This document shows, one piece after another, positions 20,332 through 29,187 of a DNA stretch of 64,000 nt. The notes beneath the pieces were generated by a model that did not search any database, was not told the origin of the DNA, and saw only the letters and a program-made list of their open reading frames with translations. Each line of letters opens with the position of its first letter. Position 1 is the first letter of the stretch. Origin of the DNA: Steroidobacter sp. (lineage in GTDB: Bacteria > Pseudomonadota > Gammaproteobacteria > Steroidobacterales > Steroidobacteraceae). The translations under genes were made by a program, and so were the position numbers. The stretch is from positions 1 through 64,000 of the forward strand of contig JAICPY010000006.1 of assembly GCA_025929585.1 (NCBI GenBank), written 5' to 3'.

Positions 20332-20838
20332 GCGTAATCTCCTTCAGGGGATGCCTGCTGCCACGTCCCTCCTTCTCCCAGCGGCAATGTTTTGCCGCTC
20401 CCACTACTGTAGCGATGCGGCACGGAGCCGTCGGCACAGCATCTCGCCTCGATGTTCAGAAGAAATCAACGCCCTCCCTCCACCTACGCATTAACGGTCT
20501 GGAACCTGGTTGCTCGTCGCGGCCTGACTCCTTCCGTTGCAGCCAGGCAGCTCGAGACGAGCACTTGGCGCGTCGAGCGCATCGTCGTCGGCGTGAGCCG
20601 GCGAAACGCGAGCAAGTGGTAGGGGAAGAGAAGAGAAAGAGTCTGCAGTCTGTAGTCCATAATCCGTAGCCAGAGAAGAAGACAAATCCGGTGGGGAGCG
20701 CTTGAATTCGTAGCCTCGGGCTCTTGTCTCGCTACGGACCGTGGACTGCAGACTGTAGACTCTCTGTCTTCCTTCCTTGACACCCTCGGCCGCGCTCAGC
20801 AAAATCGCGGCCCTTCGATTGAGCCCCTTCTTACGTGT
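20332..20838. other. Intergenic region between aminotransferase terminator and tRNA-Asn
   Basis: About 500 bases without a credible gene. It contains AGCGGCAA-TGTT-TTGCCGCT near 20380 and repeat element E5. The remaining sequence shows no coding bias I can see. Confidence 0.5.
20632..20775. repeat. Heptad inverted-repeat element E5 (GTCTRYA type)
   Basis: The left arm reads GAAAGA then GTCTGCA GTCTGTA GTCCATA ATCCGTA GC. The right arm on the other strand reads ACAGAGA then GTCTACA GTCTGCA GTCCACG GTCCGTA GC. Four heptads align one-to-one between the arms. The unit sequence differs entirely from the GGTTAGC type. Confidence 0.88.
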
Positions 20839-20913
20839 TCCCCGGTAGCTCAGTGGTAGAGCGACGGACTGTTAATCCGTTGGTCGCTGGTTCGAGTCCG
20901 GCCCGGGGAGCCA
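20839..20913 (+). tRNA. tRNA-Asn (anticodon GTT)
   Basis: A 75-base cloverleaf with encoded CCA: acceptor TCCCCGG/CCGGGGA, D-stem GCTC/GAGC, anticodon stem ACGGA/TCCGT with loop CTGTTAA (GTT), T-arm GCTGG-TTCGAGT-CCGGC. Confidence 0.97.
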
Positions 20914-20959
20914 CTTCAGCATCGTTTTCTGCACGCGGCGGACAGCCGGTGTAACCGAT

Positions 20960-21739
20960 CTACAACGTCTTTGGCGGTGCTGAAGCATCCGGTTGTAGTC
21001 GCGATGGAAGGTGCTTTCCGATGAGGCCGATGCGTCCGATCAGCGGCAGCTTCAAGCTGAGGCGACGAGGATCGATGCCGAAAGTCAGGCCGAGCACATT
21101 CACTTCAAACCCTTCCCTCCAGCCCAACAACACGCCGATCAATCCAAGGACGTTGAGCTGTAGACCCGTGCCGCTTGGGGTTCTCATCAAAACGCGGTTA
21201 CCCAAATAGTCTTTCCCGATGGCGGTCGCGGGCAGGTCTGCGCGCAGTTTCGGCGCATGACGTAATACCCAGGCGACAAAGGTGTTTGAATTCGGACCCG
21301 GCCAGACTCGATACCGATCTGCATAGGGATAGCTGCGAACGCCGGCCTGGATATCGGTGATGAGTTGGTCCACGCCCTCGCCTCGCACGTCACTCAGCAA
21401 TTCAGGCTTCGCGCCAAACCAGTATCCGTCCGGATGTCGATTGCTGGCCGCGACGACGTTGCCTGATCGGATGCGATAGCCGATGACTTCATAGACGGTG
21501 AACTGTCGGGCTTCGGCTCGCTTAACGGCTATCCAAGTGTGAACACCGATATAGCCACGCCACCCGACCGTTCTCGCTGCGTAAACCTGGACGACGGCTT
21601 CGGGTGTTGTTCTGGGGTCCGGTGCAAAGCCAGCGGGTTCGCGGCTCGCGGTCCACCATTCGCTAGTACTGACGGAGCGGGAGAAATTCAAATACAGAAC
21701 CGCGATGACGCAGTAGCCGAAGAAAGCAAGAGCGAACAA
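20960..21739 (-). CDS. DUF3750 family protein
   Basis: A 259-residue protein with an N-terminal hydrophobic segment (ALAFFGYCVIAVLYLNF), probably an anchor or signal. The core WRGYIGVHTWIAVKRAEA and VWPGPNSNTFVAWVLRHAP match DUF3750; the His/Cys-free GPNSNTF motif suggests a papain/NlpC-like fold, but this is inference. The start is TTG, because an in-frame TGA lies two codons upstream and ACGAGG precedes it by 7 nt. Convergent with tRNA-Asn. Confidence 0.8.
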   Translation of the reverse strand: MFALAFFGYCVIAVLYLNFSRSVSTSEWWTASREPAGFAPDPRTTPEAVVQVYAARTVGWRGYIGVHTWIAVKRAEARQFTVYEVIGYRIRSGNVVAASNRHPDGYWFGAKPELLSDVRGEGVDQLITDIQAGVRSYPYADRYRVWPGPNSNTFVAWVLRHAPKLRADLPATAIGKDYLGNRVLMRTPSGTGLQLNVLGLIGVLLGWREGFEVNVLGLTFGIDPRRLSLKLPLIGRIGLIGKHLPSRLQPDASAPPKTL

Positions 21740-21814
21740 GTTTCAACCTCGTGACGCGAAAGCCAAAGAGAGCCTAACGATGTGCTGGATCGATCGAAAA
21801 ACAAGGCCGTTCTG

Positions 21815-21932
21815 TTAGTCCATAAGTCCACAGTCCGTAGTCCGCAGCCAGACACGAGCACTAGCGGCTGGAAGCCTTCACTCATATCTTCTGCTCTGGC
21901 TACGGACTGCGGACTGCAGACTATGGACTGCC
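21815..21932. repeat. Heptad inverted-repeat element E6 (GTCCRYA type)
   Basis: The left arm reads GTCCATA(A) GTCCACA GTCCGTA GTCCGCA GCCAGA. The right arm (21893-21932) on the other strand reads GTCCATA GTCTGCA GTCCGCA GTCCGTA GCCAGA. It is the same unit family as E5, about 1.1 kb away on the other side of the DUF3750 gene. The rest of the 21740-22150 gap is AT-richer near 22055-22085 (possible promoter) and otherwise empty. Confidence 0.88.
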
Positions 21933-22150
21933 CGCCGCTTACAAGATCAATCCACCGCCCGCCGTAACAACTGTCTGCGATTTGAGTCGCTTCGTGCCCT
22001 GCCGCGTCGAGACGCGGCGGGGTGACACTCAGTGTCACTTCTAACTACATGAGGAGTAAATAATAACTTATTGATTTTACTACTGTACTGACATGGCACA
22101 GGCGTTGCAAAGCACTGTGGTATCAAACGCAAATAGGGTGCGACGCCGTA

Positions 22151-22390
22151 ATGAAAGCCACATGCGAAGTAATCGGTTGGGTGCTTGTCGATCCAGATCG
22201 GACCGAGGTGTTAGTACGCGAGGCAAACGGAAAGGTGCGCACGCAGAAGGCGAACCCGGAAAGCGAGGCCGGTGCACGTGCGATCCAGACTGGCGCGTTT
22301 CGACGCGGCAAGCGGATCATCGATCCCGTGACACTTGAAACGCTGGGTTACGAAATGCAGAGATTGCTCGATCCGTATCTGGTGGTGTGA
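22151..22390 (+). CDS. Small conserved-looking protein of unknown function
   Basis: A 79-residue protein that I do not recognise. It is predicted soluble, rich in charged residues, with a compact alternating pattern (CEVIGWVLVDPDRTEVLVREANGKVRTQ) that looks like a beta-rich small domain, then RRGKRIIDPVTLETLGYEMQRLLDPYLVV. The amino-acid composition and codon pattern look coding. The Shine-Dalgarno is weak. It stands alone, convergent with the following minus-strand gene. Confidence 0.55.
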   Translation: MKATCEVIGWVLVDPDRTEVLVREANGKVRTQKANPESEAGARAIQTGAFRRGKRIIDPVTLETLGYEMQRLLDPYLVV

Positions 22391-22480
22391 AGCAAGTGAC
22401 GATCGCCCACCCAGCACGATTCCGCGCTTAGGTGGACTGCTCCGACAAGGTCGCGTCCGTTGCGGGCAATTTCGAACGCG

Positions 22481-22798
22481 TTAAGCGGACGCGCGAGATA
22501 ACTCCGCCTGATCTTTGCGGCGCTGTTGTTCGTTGAGGACGTCTTCGAGCGTCAAATGTGTCTGCTCCGCGATCACTAGGAGCAGTGGGTGCGATGCAGA
22601 TACCGGCAAGCGCAACGCATGCAAGCGTTCCCAAACCCCGATGCGCCGTTGAGCGTTGTTGTGAATCGACGTTTGCTCATCGAGCTCCAGCCGACGCGCT
22701 TCATTGCGCTCCTGCTCCAGCCTTTGTGCGGCCGCGCGGCTCTCCGCCGGGGTTGCTCTGAATAGTGCGGTAGGGTCGAAATCGGGCTTGCTGTTCAT
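22481..22798 (-). CDS. Hypothetical coiled-coil protein
   Basis: I use the second in-frame ATG (22798, 105 residues) because AGGAG sits 6 nt before it and directly abuts the first ATG. The protein is highly charged with a predicted long helix (AESRAAAQRLEQERNEARRLELDEQTSIHNNAQRR), then a short LPVSASHPLLLVIAEQTHLTLEDVLNEQQRRK helical end. No membrane segment and no family recognised. Confidence 0.55.
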   Translation of the reverse strand: MNSKPDFDPTALFRATPAESRAAAQRLEQERNEARRLELDEQTSIHNNAQRRIGVWERLHALRLPVSASHPLLLVIAEQTHLTLEDVLNEQQRRKDQAELSRASA

Positions 22799-23078
22799 CA
22801 ACATCTCCTATCGTCGCAGGTCGGCACTTGAGCGCGGATGCGTCAAATGTGCTTTCGAGCGGCGAGCCAGACAGCGAAACGTGCTGCCGACGTCGGTTCG
22901 TAACAGTTCGGTTTACTCGCGCTGCCGCCCGCGAGACGGGCAACGAAAGGAGCTAAAAGGAAAAGAGCGAGCCAACCTCACTATACAGCGTCAGCCTGGT
23001 GTCCGCGTAACGAAGTGCGGCGAGACGCGATAGAGGTAGAACTCGCTGACATCGTCACCAGCGAGTTTTAGTGGCAGA

Positions 23079-24257
23079 TTAAGCTCGCGCCAAGGCGGCG
23101 CCGCGCATCGCTCGCGCATAGTCCTGAAGGACGACCAGTCCGCTTGCCTCCGCATCTGCAATCCATGCCTTGAAATGCTGCAGAAGCCGCTCGTTACTAA
23201 GATGTGCACCACTCCAAAGTACGTTCAGGCGCTCGCGGAATTCATAGACCGTTTTCAGCGTTGCGTTGGATGCCAATAACTCGCTCAATGAGCGTTGCGC
23301 ATTGTGATCCAGCAGCAATTTTTCGCGCACTAGCAGCCGTTTAGCTACACGCAATCCGTTGCCCGCGGCGCCCCGAAGCTGCTCGCGGCAGACCGGAACG
23401 GTCACGTTCTTCGCGTAGTCTCGCAACACGTGCATGCGATTGATCAGTACTGCTCGCAACGTTTCCACATCGATCTCGTGGCGACCTGTCACTCGAGCGA
23501 GCTCCGGAGCAACCTTGCGTACTTTCGCGAGCCCCAGAGTCTTGAACACGGTGATGTAAAGCCAACCCATGTCGAACTCCCACTTGCGCAACGAGAACTT
23601 TGCGGAGGAAGGAAACGCGTGGTGATTGTTATGTAATTCCTCGCCGGCAACCAGCAAGCCCCAAGGAAACACGTTACGCGCGGCGTCCGGGCATTCGAAG
23701 TTCCGATAGCCGGTGTGATGACCCAGGCCATTGATCACGCCCGCAGCCATCAAAGGCGTCGCAAGCATCTGAGCCGAAATAATGAGGATGCCGGGTACAC
23801 CGAATAGCACGAGGTCCAATACGACCATCAGCACGATGCCTAGTGGCCGGTGACGACGGTAAAGGTTGCGCTCGATCCAATCGTCGGGGGTGCCGCGACC
23901 ATACTTCGCTACCAGCTCCGGATCGGACGCTGCAACCTTATAAAGCTCCGCACCTTCGAGTAGTACTTTCTTCAACCCATAGATGACTGGGCTGTGGGGA
24001 TCTTCTTCTGTTTCACAGCGCGCATGGTGCTTGCGGTGCACAGCGACCCACTCGCTGGTGAGCATGCCGGTCGACATCCACAACCAGAACCGGAAGATGT
24101 GTCGCAGCACGGGATGCAAGTCGAGGCTTCGGTGAGTCGCATCACGGTGCAAGTACAACGTGATGCCCATGAAAGTGAATTGAACCATCAGGAACGCGAC
24201 GAGCACGTAGCCCCAAAAGCTCAAATCGATCAGGCCGTACAAAAAATCAAGGTTCAT
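23079..24257 (-). CDS. Membrane fatty-acid desaturase (acyl-CoA delta-9 type)
   Basis: A 392-residue di-iron membrane desaturase. The three histidine boxes are HRDATH (H37, H42), HRKHH (H74, H77, H78) and HNNHH (H209, H212, H213), with hydrophobic helices before box 1 and between boxes 2 and 3. FPWGLLVAGEELHNNHHAFPSSAKFS is typical of the acyl-CoA/stearoyl desaturase group that inserts a cis double bond. The C-terminal 130 residues after the last box are long and soluble. Likely role: membrane-fluidity adjustment. Stand-alone gene. Confidence 0.92.
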   Translation of the reverse strand: MNLDFLYGLIDLSFWGYVLVAFLMVQFTFMGITLYLHRDATHRSLDLHPVLRHIFRFWLWMSTGMLTSEWVAVHRKHHARCETEEDPHSPVIYGLKKVLLEGAELYKVAASDPELVAKYGRGTPDDWIERNLYRRHRPLGIVLMVVLDLVLFGVPGILIISAQMLATPLMAAGVINGLGHHTGYRNFECPDAARNVFPWGLLVAGEELHNNHHAFPSSAKFSLRKWEFDMGWLYITVFKTLGLAKVRKVAPELARVTGRHEIDVETLRAVLINRMHVLRDYAKNVTVPVCREQLRGAAGNGLRVAKRLLVREKLLLDHNAQRSLSELLASNATLKTVYEFRERLNVLWSGAHLSNERLLQHFKAWIADAEASGLVVLQDYARAMRGAALARA

Positions 24258-24306
24258 CGTTCATTCCTATCGTTAAACGTGCACTGCTCAGGACTCATCT
24301 CAGTGC

Positions 24307-24696
24307 TCAGTCTTGTTCGTGAGTGGCGGCGGCGGCCTTCGCCTTGGCGAGTGCAAAGTTGACGCTCGTGCCGAAGCCCCGTTCGATTGCTTTCTCGCGC
24401 ACGTCGTCGCGACGGCGATGGAGCTGACCGGCAATCCGCATGACGATTTCGTCAGCGTGTTGCCAACTCTTCGCCACCTGCCCTTCCAAATGCGAATCAA
24501 GCTCGGTGAGCTCGTGCGATTGCCACTGGCCGCCAGCTTCGTCATCAAGCAGCCGACGCGTATCGTCCGATTGTTGCTTGCGAAGCGCGTCCGTCAACGC
24601 CTCGATAACAGTAGCTTTGTGCCCGGCTGGGAGATCGCTACCGACGATATATTGCAGCGTCGAGCGAATCGCCGCCGGAGTGTGTACGTCTCTCAT
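24307..24696 (-). CDS. Hypothetical protein, mostly helical
   Basis: I choose the ATG at 24696 (MRDVHTPAAIRSTLQYIVGSD, 129 residues) over the upstream start at 24753, which reads through promoter-like sequence. The protein is rich in Arg, Asp, Glu and Ala, without signal or membrane segment, and ends in an Ala/Lys-rich tail (ALAKAKAAAATHEQD). No family recognised. Confidence 0.55.
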   Translation of the reverse strand: MRDVHTPAAIRSTLQYIVGSDLPAGHKATVIEALTDALRKQQSDDTRRLLDDEAGGQWQSHELTELDSHLEGQVAKSWQHADEIVMRIAGQLHRRRDDVREKAIERGFGTSVNFALAKAKAAAATHEQD

Positions 24697-24915
24697 AACC
24701 AGAACGCCCTGTAAGCGCGAATGACGCAATGGTGAAGGATAGCCTATCGGCACCGCACAGTGCGGGTTTCACCGCCCGTTTCGAGGAAGAAACGCCTGAA
24801 AAACGCTGAGCGATGCCCCTACGCTCTCAGGTTCACGTACTCGGCTTGAAGGGGCGCTCACAAACGGCGACCGCCGTAACACGATTGAGTGACAAACGGA
24901 GCTTGAATGCGGGAA

Positions 24916-24943
24916 AGCGTGAGCCGATATTTCGGCTCACGCT
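24916..24943 (-). terminator. Hairpin terminator of the small secreted-protein gene
   Basis: AGCGTGAGCCG and CGGCTCACGCT form a perfect 11-bp stem with a 6-nt loop, followed in the minus direction by TTTCCC. It lies 39 bases beyond the stop codon of the 24983 gene. Confidence 0.7.
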
Positions 24944-24982
24944 CCGATCGACAGAACTCACGGATCGTCAAATTCAGTCGGC

Positions 24983-25357
24983 TCAACCCGCCGGCATCTC
25001 GGTTTTCGATTTCATTTGGCTCGAGCAATTCTTCATCGCCTGCTGCTGCGTCGTCGCGGAATCCTTGGCGCGTTCCTTCGAAACACAATCCTTCATCATC
25101 TGGTCATGACTCTTGGCCTTATCGGCGGTCTTCGTTGCTTGGCGCTGATGAGGTGTCGAGCTCGACGAAGGTTCTGTAGCCGTCGTCGTCGGCGATTCCG
25201 CAGCATCCGTCTCAGTGGTTTGTCGCTGATGAGGACTGGACGCGGCTTCAGGAGCTGTCTCGTCGGGTTGCGAGGGCGTGGTCGTCTGTGCAAAGGCACA
25301 TGATGCGGAGACAAACGTCAGCAACGCGAACAACGTAAATCTGGGATGAGTGGCCAT
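24983..25357 (-). CDS. Low-complexity secreted protein, possibly PsiF-like at its C-terminus
   Basis: The ATG at 25357 has AAGGAG with 7 nt spacing, giving 124 residues. A signal peptide (LFALLTFVSASCAFAQ) is followed by a Thr/Ser/Pro/Gln-rich region with a twofold repeat (SPHQRQTTET and TPHQRQATKT). A C-terminal segment has two Cys-containing helices (MMKDCVSKERAKD and AMKNCSSQMKSK). The last part resembles PsiF repeats (small periplasmic proteins), but the match is weak. Function unknown. Confidence 0.65.
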   Translation of the reverse strand: MATHPRFTLFALLTFVSASCAFAQTTTPSQPDETAPEAASSPHQRQTTETDAAESPTTTATEPSSSSTPHQRQATKTADKAKSHDQMMKDCVSKERAKDSATTQQQAMKNCSSQMKSKTEMPAG

Positions 25358-25627
25358 AAGCAATCTCCTTCGATCGATTCTGCGAAAGAATCCTTGTTAG
25401 GGGCGAGAGCGTGTTCGCCAGTAAACGAGCAGGCGCGCACGCGTCGGTTGCCTGATCAACCGATGAGAACCTCATTCAGTTCCTACGTAGGGATTTGACT
25501 TGCTTGTCGGTGCAGCCGTACGTCGTCCCGGCACCCACTTCTCGGTCGAAGCCAAGTGGAACTGACGAAAGAGCTGGGATATTTAGCTCAAGGTTCCCCA
25601 TGATCGAATCCATGCAGGAGAGCTGCC

Positions 25628-26056
25628 GTGAACACACGCATGTTTGCCCGCGTCTTCGGAATTATCTTTCTTGTTGTCGGCATCGGCGGATTCATCCCTG
25701 GGCTCACTCAACCGCATGATCATCCCAATCTCGCCGTCGAGGCCGCCTCCGGAATGGAGCTCGGGTTGTTCCCGGTGAACGTCCTGCACAATCTCGTGCA
25801 TATTGCTTTCGGAATCTGGGGACTTATCGCCGCCCGCAGTATGAGTGCCGCACGTGGCTACGCGCAGGTCGTTGCGATCGCTTATGCGGTGCTCACCATC
25901 CTCGGGCTCATACCTGCAACGAATACGACATTCGGTTTAGTGCCCATTTACGGTCACGACATCTGGCTGCATGCGTTGCTAGCGGGCGTGGCTGCGTACT
26001 TCGGATTCGTAAGACACGACACCGAAGTGAGAAGCACACCGCATCTGACCGCCTAG
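25628..26056 (+). CDS. DUF4383 family membrane protein
   Basis: A 142-residue protein starting at GTG (GGAGAG 5 nt upstream). Four hydrophobic helices are visible (FARVFGIIFLVVGIGGF, NVLHNLVHIAFGIWGLIA, VVAIAYAVLTILGLI, WLHALLAGVAAYFGF). The NVLHNLVHIAFGIWGL and HALLAGVAAYFGF motifs match DUF4383. Its role is unknown; related proteins often appear in stress or phage-shock-like settings. Single gene. Confidence 0.8.
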   Translation: MNTRMFARVFGIIFLVVGIGGFIPGLTQPHDHPNLAVEAASGMELGLFPVNVLHNLVHIAFGIWGLIAARSMSAARGYAQVVAIAYAVLTILGLIPATNTTFGLVPIYGHDIWLHALLAGVAAYFGFVRHDTEVRSTPHLTA

Positions 26057-26145
26057 GTCCTGGGCCAGCAGACGAGCTGCGTCGTGGGTACACGGCGCGG
26101 CTCCAGAAGAGTACCGGGTGAATTCTCGTCCGCGGGCAACCGCAG

Positions 26146-27870
26146 CTATCGCGCCAGCAGCATGATGATGATCACGAGGAGGAATATCAGCGCGAGTGCC
26201 CTCCAGAAGGCAACAGGATTGCGTTCCAGGATCGGTGGACGAGTCTTGCTTAGATAAGTTGCATTCGGATGCCGCAGGTCATACATGAACTCGGAAAGCT
26301 CCTGATATCGCTTCTCGGGATCGGGGTGAGTCGCTTTCCTGAGCACCTCGTCGATCCAAGCAGGGATTTCTCGATTCTCATCGAGCACTGAGCGATAGGT
26401 TAGCTTTCGTTGAGCGCTTCGCGTTCTTGCTTTGGGTACTTCGGCTCCGAAAGGCAACCTCCCGGAAAGCATCTGATAGGCGATAACGCCGAGCGACCAA
26501 ATATCCGATCGGGTGCTCCCCGCCTCGCCGAGGAAATATTCCGGCGCCGTGTACTGCGCGGTGCCCAACAAGCTGTGGCGTTGCGTGGCACTTTCGATCT
26601 CCATCACCCCTGCAACATAGGTGGACCCGAAATCGATGATCTTAACCGTGCCACTACTGTCGATCATCACGTTATCGGGGCGCAGATCCTGATGCAGCAT
26701 TTCGAGGCGATGTAACGCAAGCAGCCCTCTCGCGAGTTGCTCGATGATGCCGCGAACGGTTTCGAGCTGAGGCTTCGGATGATCGATCATCCATTGCGTC
26801 AAGGTTTGACCCTCGATGTACTCCATTACCGTGTAGAGAAAGTTTCGCTTGCGCCCTTGTGCACATGCTTTCAAGACGTGCGCGCTATTGATGCGCTGTG
26901 CAATCCAGTCTTCCATCAGGAATCGCTCGAGGTATGCCGGATCTCCGCGCAAATCCGTGGAGGGAACCTTCAAGACGACGCGGTTCGAGCTCTCCTCATC
27001 GACCGCGAGATAAACATGGCTTCGACTGCTCGAATGCAGCTCTCGAACGATCTGATAGCCATCGAACTTCACTCGCGCCGCTAGCTCGGGCGGAAAAGGC
27101 AATTCGTTTAGCTGCTGCTGAAACTCATTCACGTCCTGAGTCGGGACCTCTTCGATCCGGACAATCTGCACTGTTAGATTGTCGTTGCTCCCTTGTGCAT
27201 AGGCCTCCTGAACGATGATCCTTGCCGCGCCATCGAGATCGCTCGAGTGGTCCCTGATCGTCTGGAGAATGAATTGATCGTTGGCGAACTCGTAGACTCC
27301 GTCCGTTGCGAGCACAAACATGTCGCCCGGATCGACGCCTAGCTGCCGATAGTCGATTTCCAAGTGAGGATTGATGCCCACCGCGCGACTGAGATAGCTT
27401 TCCTCCTGCGATAGCCGGAGTCGATGATCGCTCGTCAGTTGCTCCATCGCATTCTCGTGCAAGCGATACACGCGGCTATCGCCGACGTGGAAGAGATGCG
27501 CAGTCGTCGACTTTAAAACGATGGCACTCAACGTGCAGACATAGCCGCGATCCTTGTCATAGCGAAACTGGCTTTGACGAGTTTGCGAGTGAAGCCATGA
27601 GTTGATGGCCATCAATACCCGCTGGGCGGACTTCTTGACGGACCATGCTTGTGAAGTGCAGTAGTAATCCTCCAGCAGCGCCTTCACGGTCGCTTCGCTC
27701 GCGATACGGCTCACACTGCTACTGCTGATGCCATCGGCAAGCGCAATTGCGATGCCTTTGGTACTCAGCTGCGGTTCCTTCGGGATGTAGGCGCCATAAA
27801 AATCTTGATTCGTTTCTTTTCGGCCTTTGTCGGAGTGTTGCCCCAAGGAGATTTTCAACTGCAAGGGCAT
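26146..27870 (-). CDS. Fused PP2C-type phosphatase / Ser-Thr protein kinase with C-terminal membrane anchor
   Basis: 574 residues. Residues about 5-240 are a PP2C (PPM) phosphatase: DKGRKETNQD, LADGISS (D46), HVGDSRVYRL, ATDGVYE (D190) and GSNDN (D230) supply the metal-binding acids. Residues about 270-530 are a Hanks-type kinase: ATP lysine K301, catalytic loop HQDLRPDN (393-400, HQD in place of HRD) and DFG (413-415). One membrane helix ends the protein (about 553-573). Both catalytic sites look intact, so it may phosphorylate and dephosphorylate the same target. It lies 57 nt downstream of a formate/nitrite transporter gene; this fusion is known beside nitrate/nitrite uptake genes in other proteobacteria. 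Confidence 0.92.
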   Translation of the reverse strand: MPLQLKISLGQHSDKGRKETNQDFYGAYIPKEPQLSTKGIAIALADGISSSSVSRIASEATVKALLEDYYCTSQAWSVKKSAQRVLMAINSWLHSQTRQSQFRYDKDRGYVCTLSAIVLKSTTAHLFHVGDSRVYRLHENAMEQLTSDHRLRLSQEESYLSRAVGINPHLEIDYRQLGVDPGDMFVLATDGVYEFANDQFILQTIRDHSSDLDGAARIIVQEAYAQGSNDNLTVQIVRIEEVPTQDVNEFQQQLNELPFPPELAARVKFDGYQIVRELHSSSRSHVYLAVDEESSNRVVLKVPSTDLRGDPAYLERFLMEDWIAQRINSAHVLKACAQGRKRNFLYTVMEYIEGQTLTQWMIDHPKPQLETVRGIIEQLARGLLALHRLEMLHQDLRPDNVMIDSSGTVKIIDFGSTYVAGVMEIESATQRHSLLGTAQYTAPEYFLGEAGSTRSDIWSLGVIAYQMLSGRLPFGAEVPKARTRSAQRKLTYRSVLDENREIPAWIDEVLRKATHPDPEKRYQELSEFMYDLRHPNATYLSKTRPPILERNPVAFWRALALIFLLVIIIMLLAR

Positions 27871-27890
27871 CGGGCTATTCCTAGTGAGTA

Positions 27891-27918
27891 GAACCTCGGC
27901 CCGAAGGGGCCGAGGTTC
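27891..27918 (-). terminator. Strong hairpin between the FNT transporter and kinase genes
   Basis: GAACCTCGGCCC-GAAG-GGGCCGAGGTTC is a perfect 12-bp stem in the 57-nt intercistronic gap, just beyond the transporter stop and 21 nt before the kinase start. There is no U-run. It may attenuate or stabilise transcripts so that transporter exceeds kinase. Confidence 0.55.
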
Positions 27919-27927
27919 CGCGGGACG

Positions 27928-28740
27928 CTATTTGAACGATCGCTTTGGCGCCGTCTTCAAGTGCGTCGAGTATAGCGTGAGCCCGGTGAAGGCCAGGCCG
28001 CCGACCAGGTTGCCGACTACCGTCGGAATCTCGTTCCACACCAGATAGTCCATTACGGAAAAATTGCCGCCCATGATCAAAGCGGATGGGAACAGGAACA
28101 TGTTGACAACGGAGTGCTCGAACGCCATCGCAAAGAACAACATGATCGGCATCCACATCGCGATAACTTTTCCGCTGACCGTGGTCGAGATCATTGCGCC
28201 GACGACGCCTGCGGAGACCATCCAATTACACAGAACGCCTCTAATGAAGAGCGTAAGCATTCCAGCGGCCCCATATTCTTTGTAACCAATGGTTCGCGCT
28301 TCGCCGATCCCGGCAATCACTTTGCCTACCTCATTGGGTTCGTTGGAGAATCCGTTGGTGAAGACAATCGCCATCATCACCGCGACAGTGACCGCGCCTG
28401 CAAAATTACCTGTGAACACGAGGCCCCAATTCTTCAGGACGCCGCCGAGTGTCACGCCCGGACGTTTGTCGATCAGCGCGAGGGGCGACAAAACGAGAAC
28501 GCCGGTCAGCAGATCGAAGCCGAACAAATAGAGCATACAGACTCCGACTGGAAACAGGATCGCGCCGACGATCGGAACGCCCGTCTGTTGGGTCACCGTG
28601 ACGGCAAATACCGCCGCCAATGCGAGAATCGCTCCAGCCATATATGCGCGAATCAACGTGTCGCGCACGGACATGAAGATTTTCGACTCACCCGCATCGA
28701 CCATCTTGGTCACGAACTCCGAGGGCGCCAAATAAGACAT
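27928..28740 (-). CDS. Formate/nitrite transporter (FNT) family channel
   Basis: A 270-residue pentameric channel family protein with six membrane helices. It contains LTGVLVLSPLALIDKR, GNFAGAV (helix 3 region), RGVLCNWMV and the conserved MAFEHSVVNMFLFPSALIMGG segment with the pore histidine. FNT proteins move formate, nitrite or other small monovalent anions. Pairing with the kinase/phosphatase favours nitrite or nitrate metabolism, but no reductase gene is in view. Confidence 0.9.
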   Translation of the reverse strand: MSYLAPSEFVTKMVDAGESKIFMSVRDTLIRAYMAGAILALAAVFAVTVTQQTGVPIVGAILFPVGVCMLYLFGFDLLTGVLVLSPLALIDKRPGVTLGGVLKNWGLVFTGNFAGAVTVAVMMAIVFTNGFSNEPNEVGKVIAGIGEARTIGYKEYGAAGMLTLFIRGVLCNWMVSAGVVGAMISTTVSGKVIAMWMPIMLFFAMAFEHSVVNMFLFPSALIMGGNFSVMDYLVWNEIPTVVGNLVGGLAFTGLTLYSTHLKTAPKRSFK

Positions 28741-29187
28741 GCTGTTCTATTCCTCTATGGTTGGGATCTAACGCAGAACGCCTCCTTCGGACTCGTGAGT
28801 GTCCGAGGCACGTTACTGCAGCAACACCGATGCTTTAGTGATCTCGGTTCACGATGTGCGGTCGCGCGAGAACGCATGACCACCGATGCGGTAGAGATGC
28901 TTTCTTTACAGTCACGCCATCCCCCAAACCCGAGACGTCTAGAGCGTCGATCGCCAGCTATTGAAATGCTCTTTGTAGAGGCGGCTTCATTGCTGAAGTG
29001 CCGGCGATCGCGCTGAGAGAGGAAGCAAACGCTATGCCAGAAGCGCCGAACGTATACATGCGCCGAAATAGCGCTGTTTTGGTAGCGGATAGACTGCGGC
29101 TGCGAGTTGGCTGGGCAGTCAGACGCGCTAAGTTAGTGCGCGCCGGACATCTGGGCGCGCACTAATGGGTCACGACAGATCCGCACT
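28741..29187. other. Intergenic region between FNT and TPM-domain genes
   Basis: About 450 bases with no credible gene; the 300-residue plus-strand ORF crossing it is antisense to the FNT gene. It ends with TTAGTGCGCGCC-N9-GGCGCGCACTAA (29133-29165), a perfect 12-bp hairpin 22 bases after the stop of the TPM gene that could terminate it, although no U-run follows. Confidence 0.55.
29133..29165 (-). terminator. Stem-loop downstream of the TPM-domain gene
   Basis: A perfect 12-bp GC-rich stem with a 9-nt loop, without a T-tract. Position suggests a transcription end or mRNA 3' protector. Confidence 0.5.

Noticed and set aside
28114-29016. 300-residue plus-strand ORF
   Set aside because: Antisense shadow of the FNT transporter gene; His/Arg/Asp-rich translation with no domain.
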